From: Paracoccus aestuariivivens
GTDB lineage: Bacteria; Pseudomonadota; Alphaproteobacteria; Rhodobacterales; Rhodobacteraceae
DNA length: 64,000 nt
Direction: 5' to 3'
NCBI RefSeq assembly: GCF_009711225.1
Contig: NZ_WMIE01000003.1
Coordinates: forward strand, 226,217-290,216
Every line of letters begins with the position of its first letter. The stretch's first letter is position 1. Below, piece by piece: positions 44,503 through 54,156 of this stretch. Position numbers and translations under genes: made by a program. The notes under the pieces are model-generated. The model ran no database searches. It had not been told where the DNA came from and saw only the letters and a list, made by a program, of their open reading frames with translations.

Positions 44503-44537
44503 TGCCCCGCCGTCCCCTTCGTTAAGGAGGCGGGGCA
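44503..44537 (+). terminator. Hairpin between flippase gene and maeB
   Basis: Nine paired bases, TGCCCCGCC (44503-44511) and GGCGGGGCA (44529-44537), close a 17-base loop and are followed by TCTC rather than a T run. It may end the wzx transcript weakly or shape the maeB leader, whose AGGAGG site follows immediately. Confidence 0.4.
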
Positions 44538-44553
44538 TCTCAGGAGGACAGAT

Positions 44554-46836
44554 ATGAGCGACGACAACACCCCCCGCCGGTCCCGCATCACCCCGGAAGA
44601 GGCGCTAGCCTATCACCTAGAGCCGCGCCCGGGCAAATATGACATCGTCGCATCGACTCCCATGGCCACGCAGCGCGATCTGTCGCTGGCCTATTCGCCG
44701 GGTGTGGCCGTTCCGGTCGAGGCCATCGCTGCCCGCCCCGAGACCGCCTATGACTATACCGTCAAGGGCAACATGGTCGCCGTCATCTCGAACGGCACGG
44801 CGATCCTTGGTCTGGGCAATCTGGGCGCATTGGCCTCGAAACCGGTGATGGAGGGCAAGGCGGTGCTGTTCAAGCGCTTCGCCGATGTCAACGCCATCGA
44901 CATCGAACTGGACACCGAAGATCCCGACGAGATCATCAATGCCGTCCGCCTCATGGGGCCGACCTTCGGCGGCATCAACCTTGAGGACATCAAGGCGCCC
45001 GAGTGCTTCATCATCGAGCAGCGGCTGAAGGAACTCATGGATATCCCCGTGTTCCATGACGACCAGCACGGTACGGCGGTGATCTGCGCGGCGGGCCTGC
45101 TGAACGCGCTGGAGCTGTCGGGCAAGAAAATCGAGGACGTCAGGATCGTTCTGAACGGCGCGGGCGCGGCGGGAATCGCCTGTCTGGAACTGCTGAAATC
45201 CATGGGCGCGCGGCATGAAAACTGCATCATGTGCGACACCAAGGGTGTGATCTATCAAGGCCGCACCGAGGGTATGAACCAGTGGAAATCGGCCCATGCG
45301 GTGAAAACCGACCTGCGGACGCTGGAAGAGGCGATGAAGGGCTGCGACGTGTTCCTTGGCGTCTCCGCCAAGGGCGCGGTGACGCAGGCCATGGTCCTGT
45401 CCATGGCCGAAAATCCGGTCATCTTCGCCATGGCGAACCCCGATCCTGAAATCACCCCCGAGGAAGCCCATGAGGTTCGTCCTGACGCCATCGTCGCCAC
45501 TGGTCGCTCGGATTATCCGAACCAGGTGAACAACGTCCTTGGCTTCCCCTATCTGTTCCGTGGCGCGCTGGATATCCATGCCCGCGCCATCAACGACGAG
45601 ATGAAGATCGCCTGTGCCCGCGCTCTGGCCGAACTGGCCCGCGAGGATGTGCCGGACGAGGTCGCCGTGGCCTACGGTCGCAAGCTGCAATTCGGCCGCG
45701 ACTACATCATCCCGACGCCGTTTGACCCGCGCCTGATCCATGTCGTTCCGCCCGCCGTCGCGCAGGCTGGCATGGAGACCGGCGTCGCCCGCCGTCCGAT
45801 CATCGACATGGAGGGCTATGTCCAGTCGCTGAAGGCCCGTATGGACCCGACCGCCGCCGTCTTGCAGGGCATCCATGCCCGCGCGCGGCAAGCGCAGGCC
45901 CGGATGATCTTTGCCGAGGGCGACGATCCCCGCGTGTTGCGCGCCGCAGTCGCATGGCAGCGCGGAGGCATGGGCCAGTCGCTGGTCGTGGGCCGCGAAG
46001 CCGACGTCAAGGAAAAGCTGGAAGCGGCAGGACTGGGCGATGCAGTGCGCGAACTGACCGTGGTCAACGCCTCGAACTCGCGCCATCTCGACCAGTATCA
46101 CGACACGCTTTACGCGCGGCTGCAACGCAAGGGGCTTGATCGCGAGGATACCAACCGTCTGGCGAACCGTGACAGGCATGTCTTTGCTTCGCTGATGTTG
46201 CTGCATGGGCATGGCGATGGTCTGGTGACGGGCGCGACTCGCAAGAACGCGCATGTTCTGGCGCAGATCGGCAAGGTCTTTGACGTGACGCCGGCGGACG
46301 GCGCGGTTGGCATCACGGCAGTCCTGCATAACGGTCGGATCGTCCTGATGGGCGATACATTGGTGCATGAATGGCCCGAGGCCGAGGATCTGGCCGATAT
46401 CGCGACCCGCGGCGCGCATGTCGCGCGGGGCTTGGGTCTGGACCCCCGCGTGGCGTTCCTGTCCTTCTCGAACTTCGGTTATCCGGTCAGTGAACGCGCG
46501 GTGAAAATGGCACATGCGACCGAGGTGCTGGACACGCGCAAGGTTGATTTCGAATACGAGGGCGAAATGACGGTAGACGTCGCGCTCAATCCGGCGCAGG
46601 CGGCGAAATTTCCGTTCTCGCGTCTGACGGGTCCGGCGAACGTGCTTGTGGTTCCGGCGCGTCACTCGGCGTCGATCTCGGTGAAGATGTTGCAGGAAAT
46701 GGCGGGCGCGACGGTGGTTGGTCCCATCCTGACGGGTGTGCCGCAACCGATCCAGATCTGCTCGACCGGATCGTCGGTGAATGACATCCTGAACATGGCG
46801 GCCATCGCGGCGGGCCGGTTGGGTCAGGTGAAATAA
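44554..46836 (+). CDS. maeB: NADP-dependent malic enzyme fused to phosphotransacetylase-like domain
   Basis: MaeB decarboxylates malate to pyruvate with NADP, balancing C4 pools and supplying NADPH. The 760 residues divide into a malic-enzyme part (about 1-430) and a PTA-like part (about 440-760) that binds acetyl-CoA but lacks strong transacetylase activity in known homologues. Visible motifs are VGLGNLGALASKPVMEGKAVLFKRF, the metal site in FHDDQHGTAVICAAGLLNAL, and NAD(P)-binding LNGAGAAGIACLELL. The C-terminal half shows GLVTGATRKNAHVLAQIGKVF and NVLVVPARHSASISVKMLQEM. An AGGAGG site precedes ATG 44554. Confidence 0.96.
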   Translation: MSDDNTPRRSRITPEEALAYHLEPRPGKYDIVASTPMATQRDLSLAYSPGVAVPVEAIAARPETAYDYTVKGNMVAVISNGTAILGLGNLGALASKPVMEGKAVLFKRFADVNAIDIELDTEDPDEIINAVRLMGPTFGGINLEDIKAPECFIIEQRLKELMDIPVFHDDQHGTAVICAAGLLNALELSGKKIEDVRIVLNGAGAAGIACLELLKSMGARHENCIMCDTKGVIYQGRTEGMNQWKSAHAVKTDLRTLEEAMKGCDVFLGVSAKGAVTQAMVLSMAENPVIFAMANPDPEITPEEAHEVRPDAIVATGRSDYPNQVNNVLGFPYLFRGALDIHARAINDEMKIACARALAELAREDVPDEVAVAYGRKLQFGRDYIIPTPFDPRLIHVVPPAVAQAGMETGVARRPIIDMEGYVQSLKARMDPTAAVLQGIHARARQAQARMIFAEGDDPRVLRAAVAWQRGGMGQSLVVGREADVKEKLEAAGLGDAVRELTVVNASNSRHLDQYHDTLYARLQRKGLDREDTNRLANRDRHVFASLMLLHGHGDGLVTGATRKNAHVLAQIGKVFDVTPADGAVGITAVLHNGRIVLMGDTLVHEWPEAEDLADIATRGAHVARGLGLDPRVAFLSFSNFGYPVSERAVKMAHATEVLDTRKVDFEYEGEMTVDVALNPAQAAKFPFSRLTGPANVLVVPARHSASISVKMLQEMAGATVVGPILTGVPQPIQICSTGSSVNDILNMAAIAAGRLGQVK

Positions 46837-46845
46837 ACCAGGAAG

Positions 46846-46869
46846 GGGCCGGTCGCTTGGCCGGCCCGT
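46846..46869. terminator. Terminator hairpin between convergent maeB and RTX gene
   Basis: GGGCCGG (46846-46852) pairs with CCGGCCC (46861-46867) around an eight-base loop and is followed by GTT. It starts 10 bases after the maeB stop codon and ends eight bases before the end of the convergent RTX gene, so it can serve both. Confidence 0.65.
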
Positions 46870-46874
46870 TCTAG

Positions 46875-47819
46875 CTATCCGAATGTAAAATCATTCGCAC
46901 CGAGCTCGCTGGGATCGATATTGCGCAATGTGATCGTGCCTGCGCGAAAGCGGATCAGGGTGTGGTTGCCCAGATCCGTGATGGTTAAATCAGCAAACTC
47001 ATCCGGTCCCGCCATGAAACGGATGATGTCCCCGGCGGGGTCAAAGGCGCGGATGACGTCCTGACCGGAACCTTGCGTGAATACAAAGGTATCCTCTCCC
47101 GAGCCGCCGCTCAGGGTGTCCGAACCGGCATCGCCGAACAGATGGTCTTTGTCGGCGCCCCCGAGCAGAAGGTCATTGCCATTGCCTCCGAACAGGTAAT
47201 CGTCATCCCGATCCCCATCCAGCGTGTCATTGCCGCTGGCACCGGACAATGTGTCTTCGCCTTGGCTGGTAAAAAGATGGTTCGCCAAAGCGTTGCCGTA
47301 AATCCGATGATTGCCGTTGCCGCCGAAATAGGCGTTCTCGATCCCCGAGAACGACTTCATGCCATTACCGGTATCCTGCATTCCGCCATGTGAAAGGCTG
47401 ATCGCACTGCGATCCGGCGAGCGCATGTAAATGGTGTCGATGCCAGCCCCGCCGATGATGGTGTCCTGACCGCTACCTGGAGTGAAGGCGTCATTTCCGT
47501 CCCCGCCAGAAAGCCGGTCCGAGCCGCGCCCCGACATCAGGGTATCGTTCCCCGTGCCCCCGTCCAGCCACGAGCGCACGCCCTTGCCCGCGCTCAGAAA
47601 GTCGTCGCCGTTCTCGCCGAATAGCCGATCGTTACGATTGCTGCCGTAAATGGTGTCGTTGCCGTTGCCGCCAAACAGCACGTTACGCCGATTGCTGGTC
47701 CCCAAGATCCAGTCGTCTCCCGCAAGGCCGTGAATCTGGATAATACTATCCCATGACCCTTCGTGGTCGAACCAAAGATTGTCGTCGCCTTGGGTTCCGA
47801 AATGCTTGATGAGCGCCAC
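46875..47819 (-). CDS. RTX-type calcium-binding protein, small
   Basis: This 314-residue protein has no Sec signal and consists largely of glycine/aspartate-rich nonapeptides of the GGxGxDxxx type (for example LFGGNGNDTIYG and LFGGNGNDLLLGGADKDHLFGDAGSDTLSGGSGEDTFVF). Roughly 15 recognisable units occur in two blocks (about 25-130 and 165-245), separated by a less regular segment. Such repeats fold into a calcium-loaded beta-roll after export. The final 50 residues, ending GANDFTFG, resemble the uncleaved C-terminal signal for a type I secretion system. No HlyB/HlyD/TolC-like genes lie nearby. No enzymatic domain is visible; it may be an adhesin, a matrix protein or a surface-layer-like component. 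Confidence 0.83.
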   Translation of the reverse strand: MALIKHFGTQGDDNLWFDHEGSWDSIIQIHGLAGDDWILGTSNRRNVLFGGNGNDTIYGSNRNDRLFGENGDDFLSAGKGVRSWLDGGTGNDTLMSGRGSDRLSGGDGNDAFTPGSGQDTIIGGAGIDTIYMRSPDRSAISLSHGGMQDTGNGMKSFSGIENAYFGGNGNHRIYGNALANHLFTSQGEDTLSGASGNDTLDGDRDDDYLFGGNGNDLLLGGADKDHLFGDAGSDTLSGGSGEDTFVFTQGSGQDVIRAFDPAGDIIRFMAGPDEFADLTITDLGNHTLIRFRAGTITLRNIDPSELGANDFTFG

Positions 47820-47929
47820 GGCCTTCTCCTCCGTTTCGGTGAAGATTCGTGGCGATTCTGATCCTCAATGGCCGATCCAACAATTGTCGGTTCGCATATG
47901 TCAAAATCGACGACCCGAAGGAAACAGGG

Positions 47930-48835
47930 TCAGTCGGCCTCGTCGTTCTGAGCCGCGAAACACTCGCCGCGATCTGCCTGACGCTGACGCTCGCGGAAGC
48001 GGGCTCGGTCGGCGTCGGAATAGTCCGAGGCGCAGCGATGGCACGACACGCCTTCCTCGTATTCGGGGCGGGTGCGGTCCTCGGCGGCCAAGGGACGGCG
48101 GCAGGCATGGCACATGTCGTACACGCCCTGCTTCAGGCCGTGGCCAAGGCTGACGCGCTTGTCGAAGACGAAGCATTCGCCTTGCCACATGCTGTCCTGT
48201 TCGGGGACTTCCTCGAGGTATTTCAGGATGCCGCCTTTCAAGTGGAAGACCTCGGAGACACCTTCGCCCAGCAGGAAATTGGTCGATTTCTCGCAGCGGA
48301 TGCCGCCGGTGCAGAACATGGCGATGCGCTTGTTGTGGAAGCGGTGCGAATTCTCGCGCCACCATTCGGGAAAGTCGCGGAAGGTCCGCGTTCCGGGATC
48401 GACAGCGCCGACGAATGTGCCGATCTCGACCTCGTAATCGTTGCGGGTGTCGATCACGGCCACATCCGGATCGCTGATCAGGGCGTTCCAGTCCTGCGCC
48501 TCGACATAGCGCCCGACCGAGGCGGTCGGGTCCACATCGGGTTGGCCCATGGTGACGATCTCGCGCTTGAGGCGGACCTTCATGCGGCCGAAGGGCATGG
48601 TGCTGGCGGGGCTTTCCTTCCAATCGATATCCGTGCAACCGGGCATGGCGCGGATATGGGCAAGCGCGGCGTCAATTCCGGCGCGGGTGCCCGCGATGGT
48701 GCCGTTGATCCCTTCGGGGGCCAAAAGCAGCGTGCCCTTGACGCCGTTGGCGCAGCAGGTCTTGGCCAGCGGCCCTTGCAGGCTTGCGGGATCGGGGAAA
48801 CGGGTGAAATGGTAAAGCGCGGCTACTATGATCAT
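47930..48835 (-). CDS. trhO: tRNA uridine(34) hydroxylase, rhodanese family
   Basis: TrhO (YceA) hydroxylates uridine 34 in certain tRNAs to make 5-hydroxyuridine. The 301-residue protein has the N-terminal VAALYHFTRFPDPASLQGPL and LLLAPEGINGTIAG domain, a rhodanese domain with the active loop FCTGGIRCEKS (Cys175 and Cys181), and a C-terminal Cys-rich tail (CHACRRPL and CHRC) that may bind metal. The start at ATG 48835 is where family similarity begins; the longer upstream frame runs into the divergent pncA gene. It is monocistronic. Confidence 0.92.
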   Translation of the reverse strand: MIIVAALYHFTRFPDPASLQGPLAKTCCANGVKGTLLLAPEGINGTIAGTRAGIDAALAHIRAMPGCTDIDWKESPASTMPFGRMKVRLKREIVTMGQPDVDPTASVGRYVEAQDWNALISDPDVAVIDTRNDYEVEIGTFVGAVDPGTRTFRDFPEWWRENSHRFHNKRIAMFCTGGIRCEKSTNFLLGEGVSEVFHLKGGILKYLEEVPEQDSMWQGECFVFDKRVSLGHGLKQGVYDMCHACRRPLAAEDRTRPEYEEGVSCHRCASDYSDADRARFRERQRQADRGECFAAQNDEAD

Positions 48836-48932
48836 GGGGCAGGACTTAGACCTGCTGCGGCCCGTGATCAAGTTGTTGGCATTGACGCTCTGTCGGCAGA
48901 ACCCTACGACAACGTGAAAAGAGGAGGGCGCT

Positions 48933-49529
48933 GTGGCGAGAACCTTGATCGTCGTCGACATGCAGGTCGACTTTTGTCCCGGAGGCAAGCTGGCCGTCAC
49001 GGGCGGTGACGAGATCGTTGAACCGATCAACCGGATGATGGCCGATTTCGACAGCGTCATCCTGACGCAGGATTGGCATCCGGCAAACCACAGCAGCTTC
49101 GCCGAGAACCATCCCGGCGCGACGCCGTTCTCGTTGAAGCAGATGCCCTATGGCCAGCAGGTTCTGTGGCCTTCGCATTGTGTGATCGGGACGGCCGGTG
49201 CGCAATTCCACCCCGATCTGAACCTCGACCGCGCCGAAACCGTCATCCGCAAGGGCTTCCGGCCTGCGATCGACAGTTATTCGGCCTTTTACGAGAATGA
49301 CTATGCGACTCCGACCGGTTTGACCGGCTATTTGCGGGATCGGTTCCTCGAGGATCTTTATTTCGTCGGACTGGCCCATGATTTCTGCGTGGCATGGTCG
49401 GCGATAGACGCGGCGCGCCACGGTTTCCGGGTCAGCGTGATCGAGGATGCGACCCGGGCAATCGACTTGAATAACTCGCGTGAGACGGCTCGCGAGAATA
49501 TGCGCGAAGCGGGGATCAGCCTGATATGA
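48933..49529 (+). CDS. pncA: Nicotinamidase
   Basis: PncA hydrolyses nicotinamide to nicotinate for NAD salvage. The 198-residue enzyme carries the triad Asp9 (VVDMQ), Lys107 (RKGF) and Cys152 (DFCVAW), and metal ligands Asp47, His49 and His82 in DWHP and SHC. It starts with GTG 48933, supported by GAGGAGGG eight bases upstream. Its stop overlaps the pncB start (ATGA, 49526-49529), so the two salvage enzymes are produced together. nadE lies just beyond, convergent with them. Confidence 0.94.
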   Translation: MARTLIVVDMQVDFCPGGKLAVTGGDEIVEPINRMMADFDSVILTQDWHPANHSSFAENHPGATPFSLKQMPYGQQVLWPSHCVIGTAGAQFHPDLNLDRAETVIRKGFRPAIDSYSAFYENDYATPTGLTGYLRDRFLEDLYFVGLAHDFCVAWSAIDAARHGFRVSVIEDATRAIDLNNSRETARENMREAGISLI

Positions 49530-50836
49530 TGACGCCAACTGTCGATATCGCGACTCGGGTCTATAACCACAAATGGAAGATCGACCCGATCGTCCGCTCT
49601 CTGATCGACACCGATTTCTACAAGTTGCTGATGTGCCAGTCGGTGTTCCGCAACCGGCCCGACACGAATGTCACCTTCAGCCTGATCAACCGGACCACCC
49701 GCATCCGCTTGGCCGATCTGATCGACGAAGGCGAATTGCGCGAGCAGCTGGACTATGTGCGCGGCCTGTCGTTGACGCGCGGCGAAAGCACATGGCTGCG
49801 CGGCAACACATTCTACGGCAAGCGCCAGATGTTCCGTCCGGATTTCATGGAGTTTCTCGAGAACCTGCGCCTGCCCGCCTATCATCTGGAAAAGCGTGAC
49901 GGCCAATATGAACTGACCTTCGAAGGCAAATGGCCCGAGGTCATGCTGTGGGAAATTCCCGCCCTTGCGATCATCATGGAATTGCGGTCGCGCGCTGTCC
50001 TGAAGGATCTCGGGCGGTTCGAGCTGCAGGTGCTTTATGCACGCGCCATGACCCGCATCTGGGAAAAAATCGAAAAGCTGCGCGAGCTTGGTCCCGATCT
50101 GCGCATTGCGGATTTCGGCACACGGCGGCGGCACAGTTTCCTGTGGCAGGACTGGTGTGCGCAGGCGATGATCGAGGGGCTGGGCGCGCCGCGCTTTACC
50201 GGCACCTCGAACTGCCTGATCGCCATGCGTCGCGATATCGAGGCGATCGGCACCAATGCCCATGAACTGCCGATGGTCTATGCCGCTTTGGCCGAAACGG
50301 ACGAGGAGTTGCGGCAGGCCCCCTATCGCGTCCTTGCCGATTGGCACGAAGAGCATGACGGAAACCTGCGCATGATCCTGCCCGATACCTACGGCACCAA
50401 GGGATTTCTGGAGCATGCTCCGGATTGGCTGGCGAAATGGACGGGCATCCGGATCGATTCAGGCGACCCCGCCGAAGGGGCGGAAACGGCAATCTCGTGG
50501 TGGAAAAGCCGTGGCGAGGATCCGCGCGACAAGCTGATCATCTTCTCGGACGGATTGGACGTCGCCAAGATGACCGAGCTGTTCCATCGCTTCTCGGGTC
50601 GGGTCAAGGTCAGCTTCGGCTGGGGAACGTTGTTGACCAATGATTTCCGTGGGCTGGTGCCGGGTGACGGGCTGGCGCCGTTCTCGCTGGTCTGCAAGGC
50701 CGTCGCGGCCGAGGGGAAGCCGACCGTCAAACTGTCGGACAATCCCGAAAAGGCGACGGGTCCCAAGGATCTGATCCAGCGTTACCGGAAAGTCTTCGAC
50801 GTGGGCCAGCAGCAGCGCATGGACGTTGTCGTGTAA
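49526..50836 (+). CDS. pncB: Nicotinate phosphoribosyltransferase
   Basis: PncB joins nicotinate to PRPP, giving nicotinate mononucleotide at the expense of ATP. The 436-residue protein shows the family start [21 protein letters not shown], the catalytic region [50 protein letters not shown] with the phosphorylated His of AHE, and the [12 protein letters not shown] phosphoribosyl site. The ATGA overlap with pncA and a terminator 5 bases after the stop define a two-gene operon. The product NaMN feeds nadE on the opposite strand after adenylation. Confidence 0.95.
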   Translation: MMTPTVDIATRVYNHKWKIDPIVRSLIDTDFYKLLMCQSVFRNRPDTNVTFSLINRTTRIRLADLIDEGELREQLDYVRGLSLTRGESTWLRGNTFYGKRQMFRPDFMEFLENLRLPAYHLEKRDGQYELTFEGKWPEVMLWEIPALAIIMELRSRAVLKDLGRFELQVLYARAMTRIWEKIEKLRELGPDLRIADFGTRRRHSFLWQDWCAQAMIEGLGAPRFTGTSNCLIAMRRDIEAIGTNAHELPMVYAALAETDEELRQAPYRVLADWHEEHDGNLRMILPDTYGTKGFLEHAPDWLAKWTGIRIDSGDPAEGAETAISWWKSRGEDPRDKLIIFSDGLDVAKMTELFHRFSGRVKVSFGWGTLLTNDFRGLVPGDGLAPFSLVCKAVAAEGKPTVKLSDNPEKATGPKDLIQRYRKVFDVGQQQRMDVVV

Positions 50837-50840
50837 ACGA

Positions 50841-50868
50841 AAAGGCCCGGCGCGATGCCGGGCCTTTC
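50841..50868. terminator. Bidirectional terminator between pncB and nadE
   Basis: AAAGGCCCGGC (50841-50851) pairs perfectly with GCCGGGCCTTT (50857-50867) around a GCGAT loop. The A run on one side and T run on the other allow it to work on both strands, and it lies between the stops of two convergent genes. Confidence 0.9.
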
Positions 50869-50870
50869 GG

Positions 50871-52541
50871 TCAAAGCTGGTCGCGCCAGCGGTTCACCAG
50901 CGGATAACGCCGATCCAGCCAGAACGCCTTGGTCGAGATGCGCGGGCCGGGGGCGGCCTGATACCGTTTCCATTCGCTGCCATAAAGCAGGGTCTCGACG
51001 CGTTTGACCGTTTCGGGGTCGAAGCCTTGGGCCACCAGATCCTTGAGCGCCAGATCCTTCTCGACTAGCCCTTCAAGGATCGCGTCCAGCACCTCATAGG
51101 GCGGCAGGCTGTCTTCGTCCTTCTGGTCGGGGCGCAATTCCGCTGAGGGGGGTTTGGTGATGATCTGAGGCGGCACCACTTCTCCGGCCGGACCCATCAT
51201 CCAGTCGCGGTGGTTTTCATTGCGCCAGCGGCAGGTCTGGAACACGCGTGTCTTGTACAAATCCTTGATCGGATTGTAGCCGCCCGCCATGTCGCCATAG
51301 ATCGTGGCATAGCCGACCGCGACCTCGGACTTGTTGCCGGTGGTCAGCAGCAGTTCTCCGAACTTGTTGGAAATCGCCATCAGCATGACGCCGCGCAGGC
51401 GGGACTGGATGTTTTCCTCGGTCGTGTCGGGTTTCGTGTCCGCCATCAGATGGGCCAGCGCATCGCCGACGGCATCGCGCGCGCCCTCGATATGGACGGT
51501 GTCGAGCCGCGCGCCCAGACGGTTCGCGGCATCGGCGGCATCGTCAAGGCTTGCCTGCGAGGTGTATTCGCTGGGCAGCATTACGCAGCGCACGTTTTCC
51601 GGCCCGATCGCATCGCTGGCGATCGTCGCAACCAGTGCCGAGTCGATCCCGCCCGACATTCCCAGCACGACCTTTTTGAAACCGGATTTGCGCATGTAGT
51701 CGCGCAGACCCTCGGTCATGGCGCGATAATCCTGCTCCCATTCGCCGGGCTGGTGATCCATCCGGCCCGGAACGGCGCGCCAGCCGTCGGGCGTGCGTTC
51801 GAAGTCTACATGCTCGATCACCTCGTCGAAGGGCGAAAGCTGCATCACCTTGACCGCGCCGCCATCGGGACCGGGGTTCAGGACAAAACTTGCGCCATCG
51901 TAAAGCTGGTCGTCCTGCCCGCCGACCGAGTTCAGATAGACCAGTGGCAGATCGCTTTCGACGACACGCGCGACCATATGGCCCATCCGCAGATCCAGCT
52001 TGTTGCGGTGATAGGGGCTGCCATTCGGCACCATCAGGATTTCGGCGCCGGTCTCGGCCAAAGTCTCGGCGACGTCGGGCCACCAGGCGTCCTCGCAGAT
52101 CGGGCTGCCGATCCGCAGCGGGCCGATGCGATAGGGACCGCTGACCGGACCCTGATCGAACAGGCGCAATTCGTCGAAAAGCTGCTTATGGGGCAGGTCG
52201 TGTTTCAGCACACGGGCCGTGACCTTGCCGCCTTCGAGTATCCAGTAGGCATTGTAAAGCTTCGAGCCTTCGGCAAAGGGACCGCCGATCCCGATCGCGG
52301 GACCGTCGGCGCAGTCGCGGGCGAGGGTCTCGATCTCGGACATGGCGTCCTGCGTGAAGGCGGGCTTCAGCACCAGATCCTGCGTTTGATAGCCGGTGAT
52401 GAACATCTCGGGCAGGGCCAGCATGTCGGCTCCGGCTGTCTTGGCCTTTTCCCATGCATCGCGCGCCTTTGCGGCATTACCCGGCAGATCGCCCACCGTG
52501 GGATTCAGCTGTCCAAGGGTGATGCGGAACCTGTCGGGCAT
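50871..52541 (-). CDS. nadE: Glutamine-dependent NAD+ synthetase
   Basis: NadE amidates nicotinate adenine dinucleotide to NAD, using ammonia released from glutamine. The 556-residue form combines an N-terminal nitrilase-fold glutaminase (1-270), with Glu45, Lys113 and Cys149 as the triad (LALPEMF, VLKHDLP, SPICEDAWW), and a C-terminal synthetase. The synthetase P-loop is GMSGGIDS (residues 294-301), followed by VGYATIYGDMAGGYNPIKDLYKT and the PPSAELRPDQKDEDSLPPYEVLD segment. It faces pncB across a shared terminator and completes the NAD-salvage group. Confidence 0.96.
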   Translation of the reverse strand: MPDRFRITLGQLNPTVGDLPGNAAKARDAWEKAKTAGADMLALPEMFITGYQTQDLVLKPAFTQDAMSEIETLARDCADGPAIGIGGPFAEGSKLYNAYWILEGGKVTARVLKHDLPHKQLFDELRLFDQGPVSGPYRIGPLRIGSPICEDAWWPDVAETLAETGAEILMVPNGSPYHRNKLDLRMGHMVARVVESDLPLVYLNSVGGQDDQLYDGASFVLNPGPDGGAVKVMQLSPFDEVIEHVDFERTPDGWRAVPGRMDHQPGEWEQDYRAMTEGLRDYMRKSGFKKVVLGMSGGIDSALVATIASDAIGPENVRCVMLPSEYTSQASLDDAADAANRLGARLDTVHIEGARDAVGDALAHLMADTKPDTTEENIQSRLRGVMLMAISNKFGELLLTTGNKSEVAVGYATIYGDMAGGYNPIKDLYKTRVFQTCRWRNENHRDWMMGPAGEVVPPQIITKPPSAELRPDQKDEDSLPPYEVLDAILEGLVEKDLALKDLVAQGFDPETVKRVETLLYGSEWKRYQAAPGPRISTKAFWLDRRYPLVNRWRDQL

Positions 52542-52671
52542 GGCTCAGTCCTTTCGAATTTTCACGATTTAAATAGGCCACTGCGTGCGAAAGGAAAAGT
52601 CGGGCTTTGCGTGCCGCGCGGCCTTGCGGTAAACCGGACCAAAAGAACCAGAATGGCGGAAGGCAGGACCG

Positions 52672-54150
52672 ATGAAGGCAGCCATTGTTGCATGCGCGAT
52701 GATCCTGACAAGCACTGGCATGGCCAGCGCTCAATCCGTTGTGACCAAGCAATATGACGATGGCGGCGTCTACGAGGGCACGTTCCGCAACGGCAAGCAG
52801 CATGGCCGCGGCACCTATCGGCTGCCGTCGGGATATGAATATACCGGCGACTGGGTCGAGGGCGAGATTCTGGGGCAGGGCACCGCGAAATACCCGAACG
52901 GCTCGGTCTATGAGGGAACGTTTTCCAAGGGCAAGCCCAATGGCAAAGGCAAGATCACCTATGCCGATGGCGGCACCTTCGAAGGGGATTGGCTGGACGG
53001 GCAGATCACCGGACAGGGCAAGGCAACCTATGCCAATGGCTCGGTCTATGAAGGTAGTTTCGTCAACGCCTTGCACGACGGCAAAGGCGTTCTGACCCAG
53101 CCGAACGGCTACCGTTACGAAGGGGGCTGGAAGCGCGGCGTCAAAGAAGGGCGCGGCAAGATCACCTATCCTGACGGCGCCACCTTCGAGGGCGAGATGC
53201 AGGCCAACCAGCGTGCAGGTCAGGGCAAGCTGATCATGCCGGACGGCTTGACCTATGAAGGCGGCTGGTCTGCGGGACAGATGTCCGGACAGGGCAAGCT
53301 GGTCCAACCCTCGGGAGACATCTACGAGGGCCGTTTTGCCGGTGGTCGCCGCGAGGGTAGGGGCGTTGCGACCTATGCTAATGGCGACCGCTACGAGGGC
53401 GATTTCCGCGCCGATCGCCGCGCCGGAACCGGAACCTTCACCGGCACCGACGGCTATGTCTATACCGGCGACTGGGTCGATGGCCGGATGGAGGGGCTGG
53501 GGCGCATCACCTATCCCGACGGCTCGATTTATGAGGGCGCGTTGCACAACGACATGCCCGAGGGACGCGGGTTGATCACTTATCCCGACGGCGCGAATTA
53601 CGAGGGCGGCTGGCTCGGGGGCGTGATCGAGGGGCAGGGCGTCGCCAAATATGCCAATGGTCTGGTCTACGAAGGCGGTTTCAAGCGCGGTCGCAACGAG
53701 GGTCAGGGCCGCATGACCTATCCCGACGGCTATGTCTATAACGGGGCTTGGCGCGACGGTCAGCGCCACGGGCAGGGGCAGGCGACCTATCCCGATGGCA
53801 CGACCTATGACGGCTCTTTCGTCGCGGGGATGCGTCAGGGCAAGGGGCGTCTGATCGCCCCCGACGGGTTCCGCTACGAGGGGGGCTGGAACAAAGGCGA
53901 AATCGACGGCGAAGGCGTCGCTACCTATGCCAATAGCGACGTCTATACCGGTCATTTCGTCGCCGGTAAGCGGCAGGGCACCGGCGTGATGAAATATGCG
54001 ACCGGCCAGATTGCGGCGGGCGAATGGCAGGATAACAGCCTTGCCAAGCCGACTCCGGTCGATGGGGTGGCACCTACTGGTGATGCACCTGTGGCTCCGA
54101 CGCCCGATGCCAACCTGCCCGACGAGCCCATGCAGGACCCGCCGGCCTGA
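52672..54150 (+). CDS. Exported MORN-repeat protein with 18 tandem repeats
   Basis: The 492-residue protein has a signal peptide (MKAAIVACAMILTSTGMASA, cleaved before QSVV). It then consists almost wholly of MORN repeats of exactly 23 residues with the pattern YEGGWxxGxxxGxGxxTYPDGx. I count 18 full units from about residue 28 to 450 plus one decayed unit. A Pro/Ala/Asp-rich tail follows. MORN arrays form elongated beta-sheets that mediate protein or lipid contacts; in bacteria their roles are poorly defined. With a periplasmic or surface location it may act as a scaffold. The DNA repeat is imperfect but keeps a 69-base period. It converges tightly (6 bases) with the nitrilase-like gene. Confidence 0.88.
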   Translation: MKAAIVACAMILTSTGMASAQSVVTKQYDDGGVYEGTFRNGKQHGRGTYRLPSGYEYTGDWVEGEILGQGTAKYPNGSVYEGTFSKGKPNGKGKITYADGGTFEGDWLDGQITGQGKATYANGSVYEGSFVNALHDGKGVLTQPNGYRYEGGWKRGVKEGRGKITYPDGATFEGEMQANQRAGQGKLIMPDGLTYEGGWSAGQMSGQGKLVQPSGDIYEGRFAGGRREGRGVATYANGDRYEGDFRADRRAGTGTFTGTDGYVYTGDWVDGRMEGLGRITYPDGSIYEGALHNDMPEGRGLITYPDGANYEGGWLGGVIEGQGVAKYANGLVYEGGFKRGRNEGQGRMTYPDGYVYNGAWRDGQRHGQGQATYPDGTTYDGSFVAGMRQGKGRLIAPDGFRYEGGWNKGEIDGEGVATYANSDVYTGHFVAGKRQGTGVMKYATGQIAAGEWQDNSLAKPTPVDGVAPTGDAPVAPTPDANLPDEPMQDPPA

Positions 54151-54156
54151 TCCGCT

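Noticed and set aside
44617..46746. 709-codon open frame antisense to maeB
   Set aside because: It lies fully inside the highly conserved malic enzyme gene, and its translation is a low-information shadow.
52477..53955. 492-codon open frame antisense to the MORN gene
   Set aside because: The peptide is just the periodic complement of the MORN repeat DNA. There is no ribosome site and no coherent family similarity.
52750..54030. Tandem 69-base repeats as a possible CRISPR or satellite array
   Set aside because: They encode MORN repeats in an intact signal-bearing gene. Sequence divergence between units follows codon positions.
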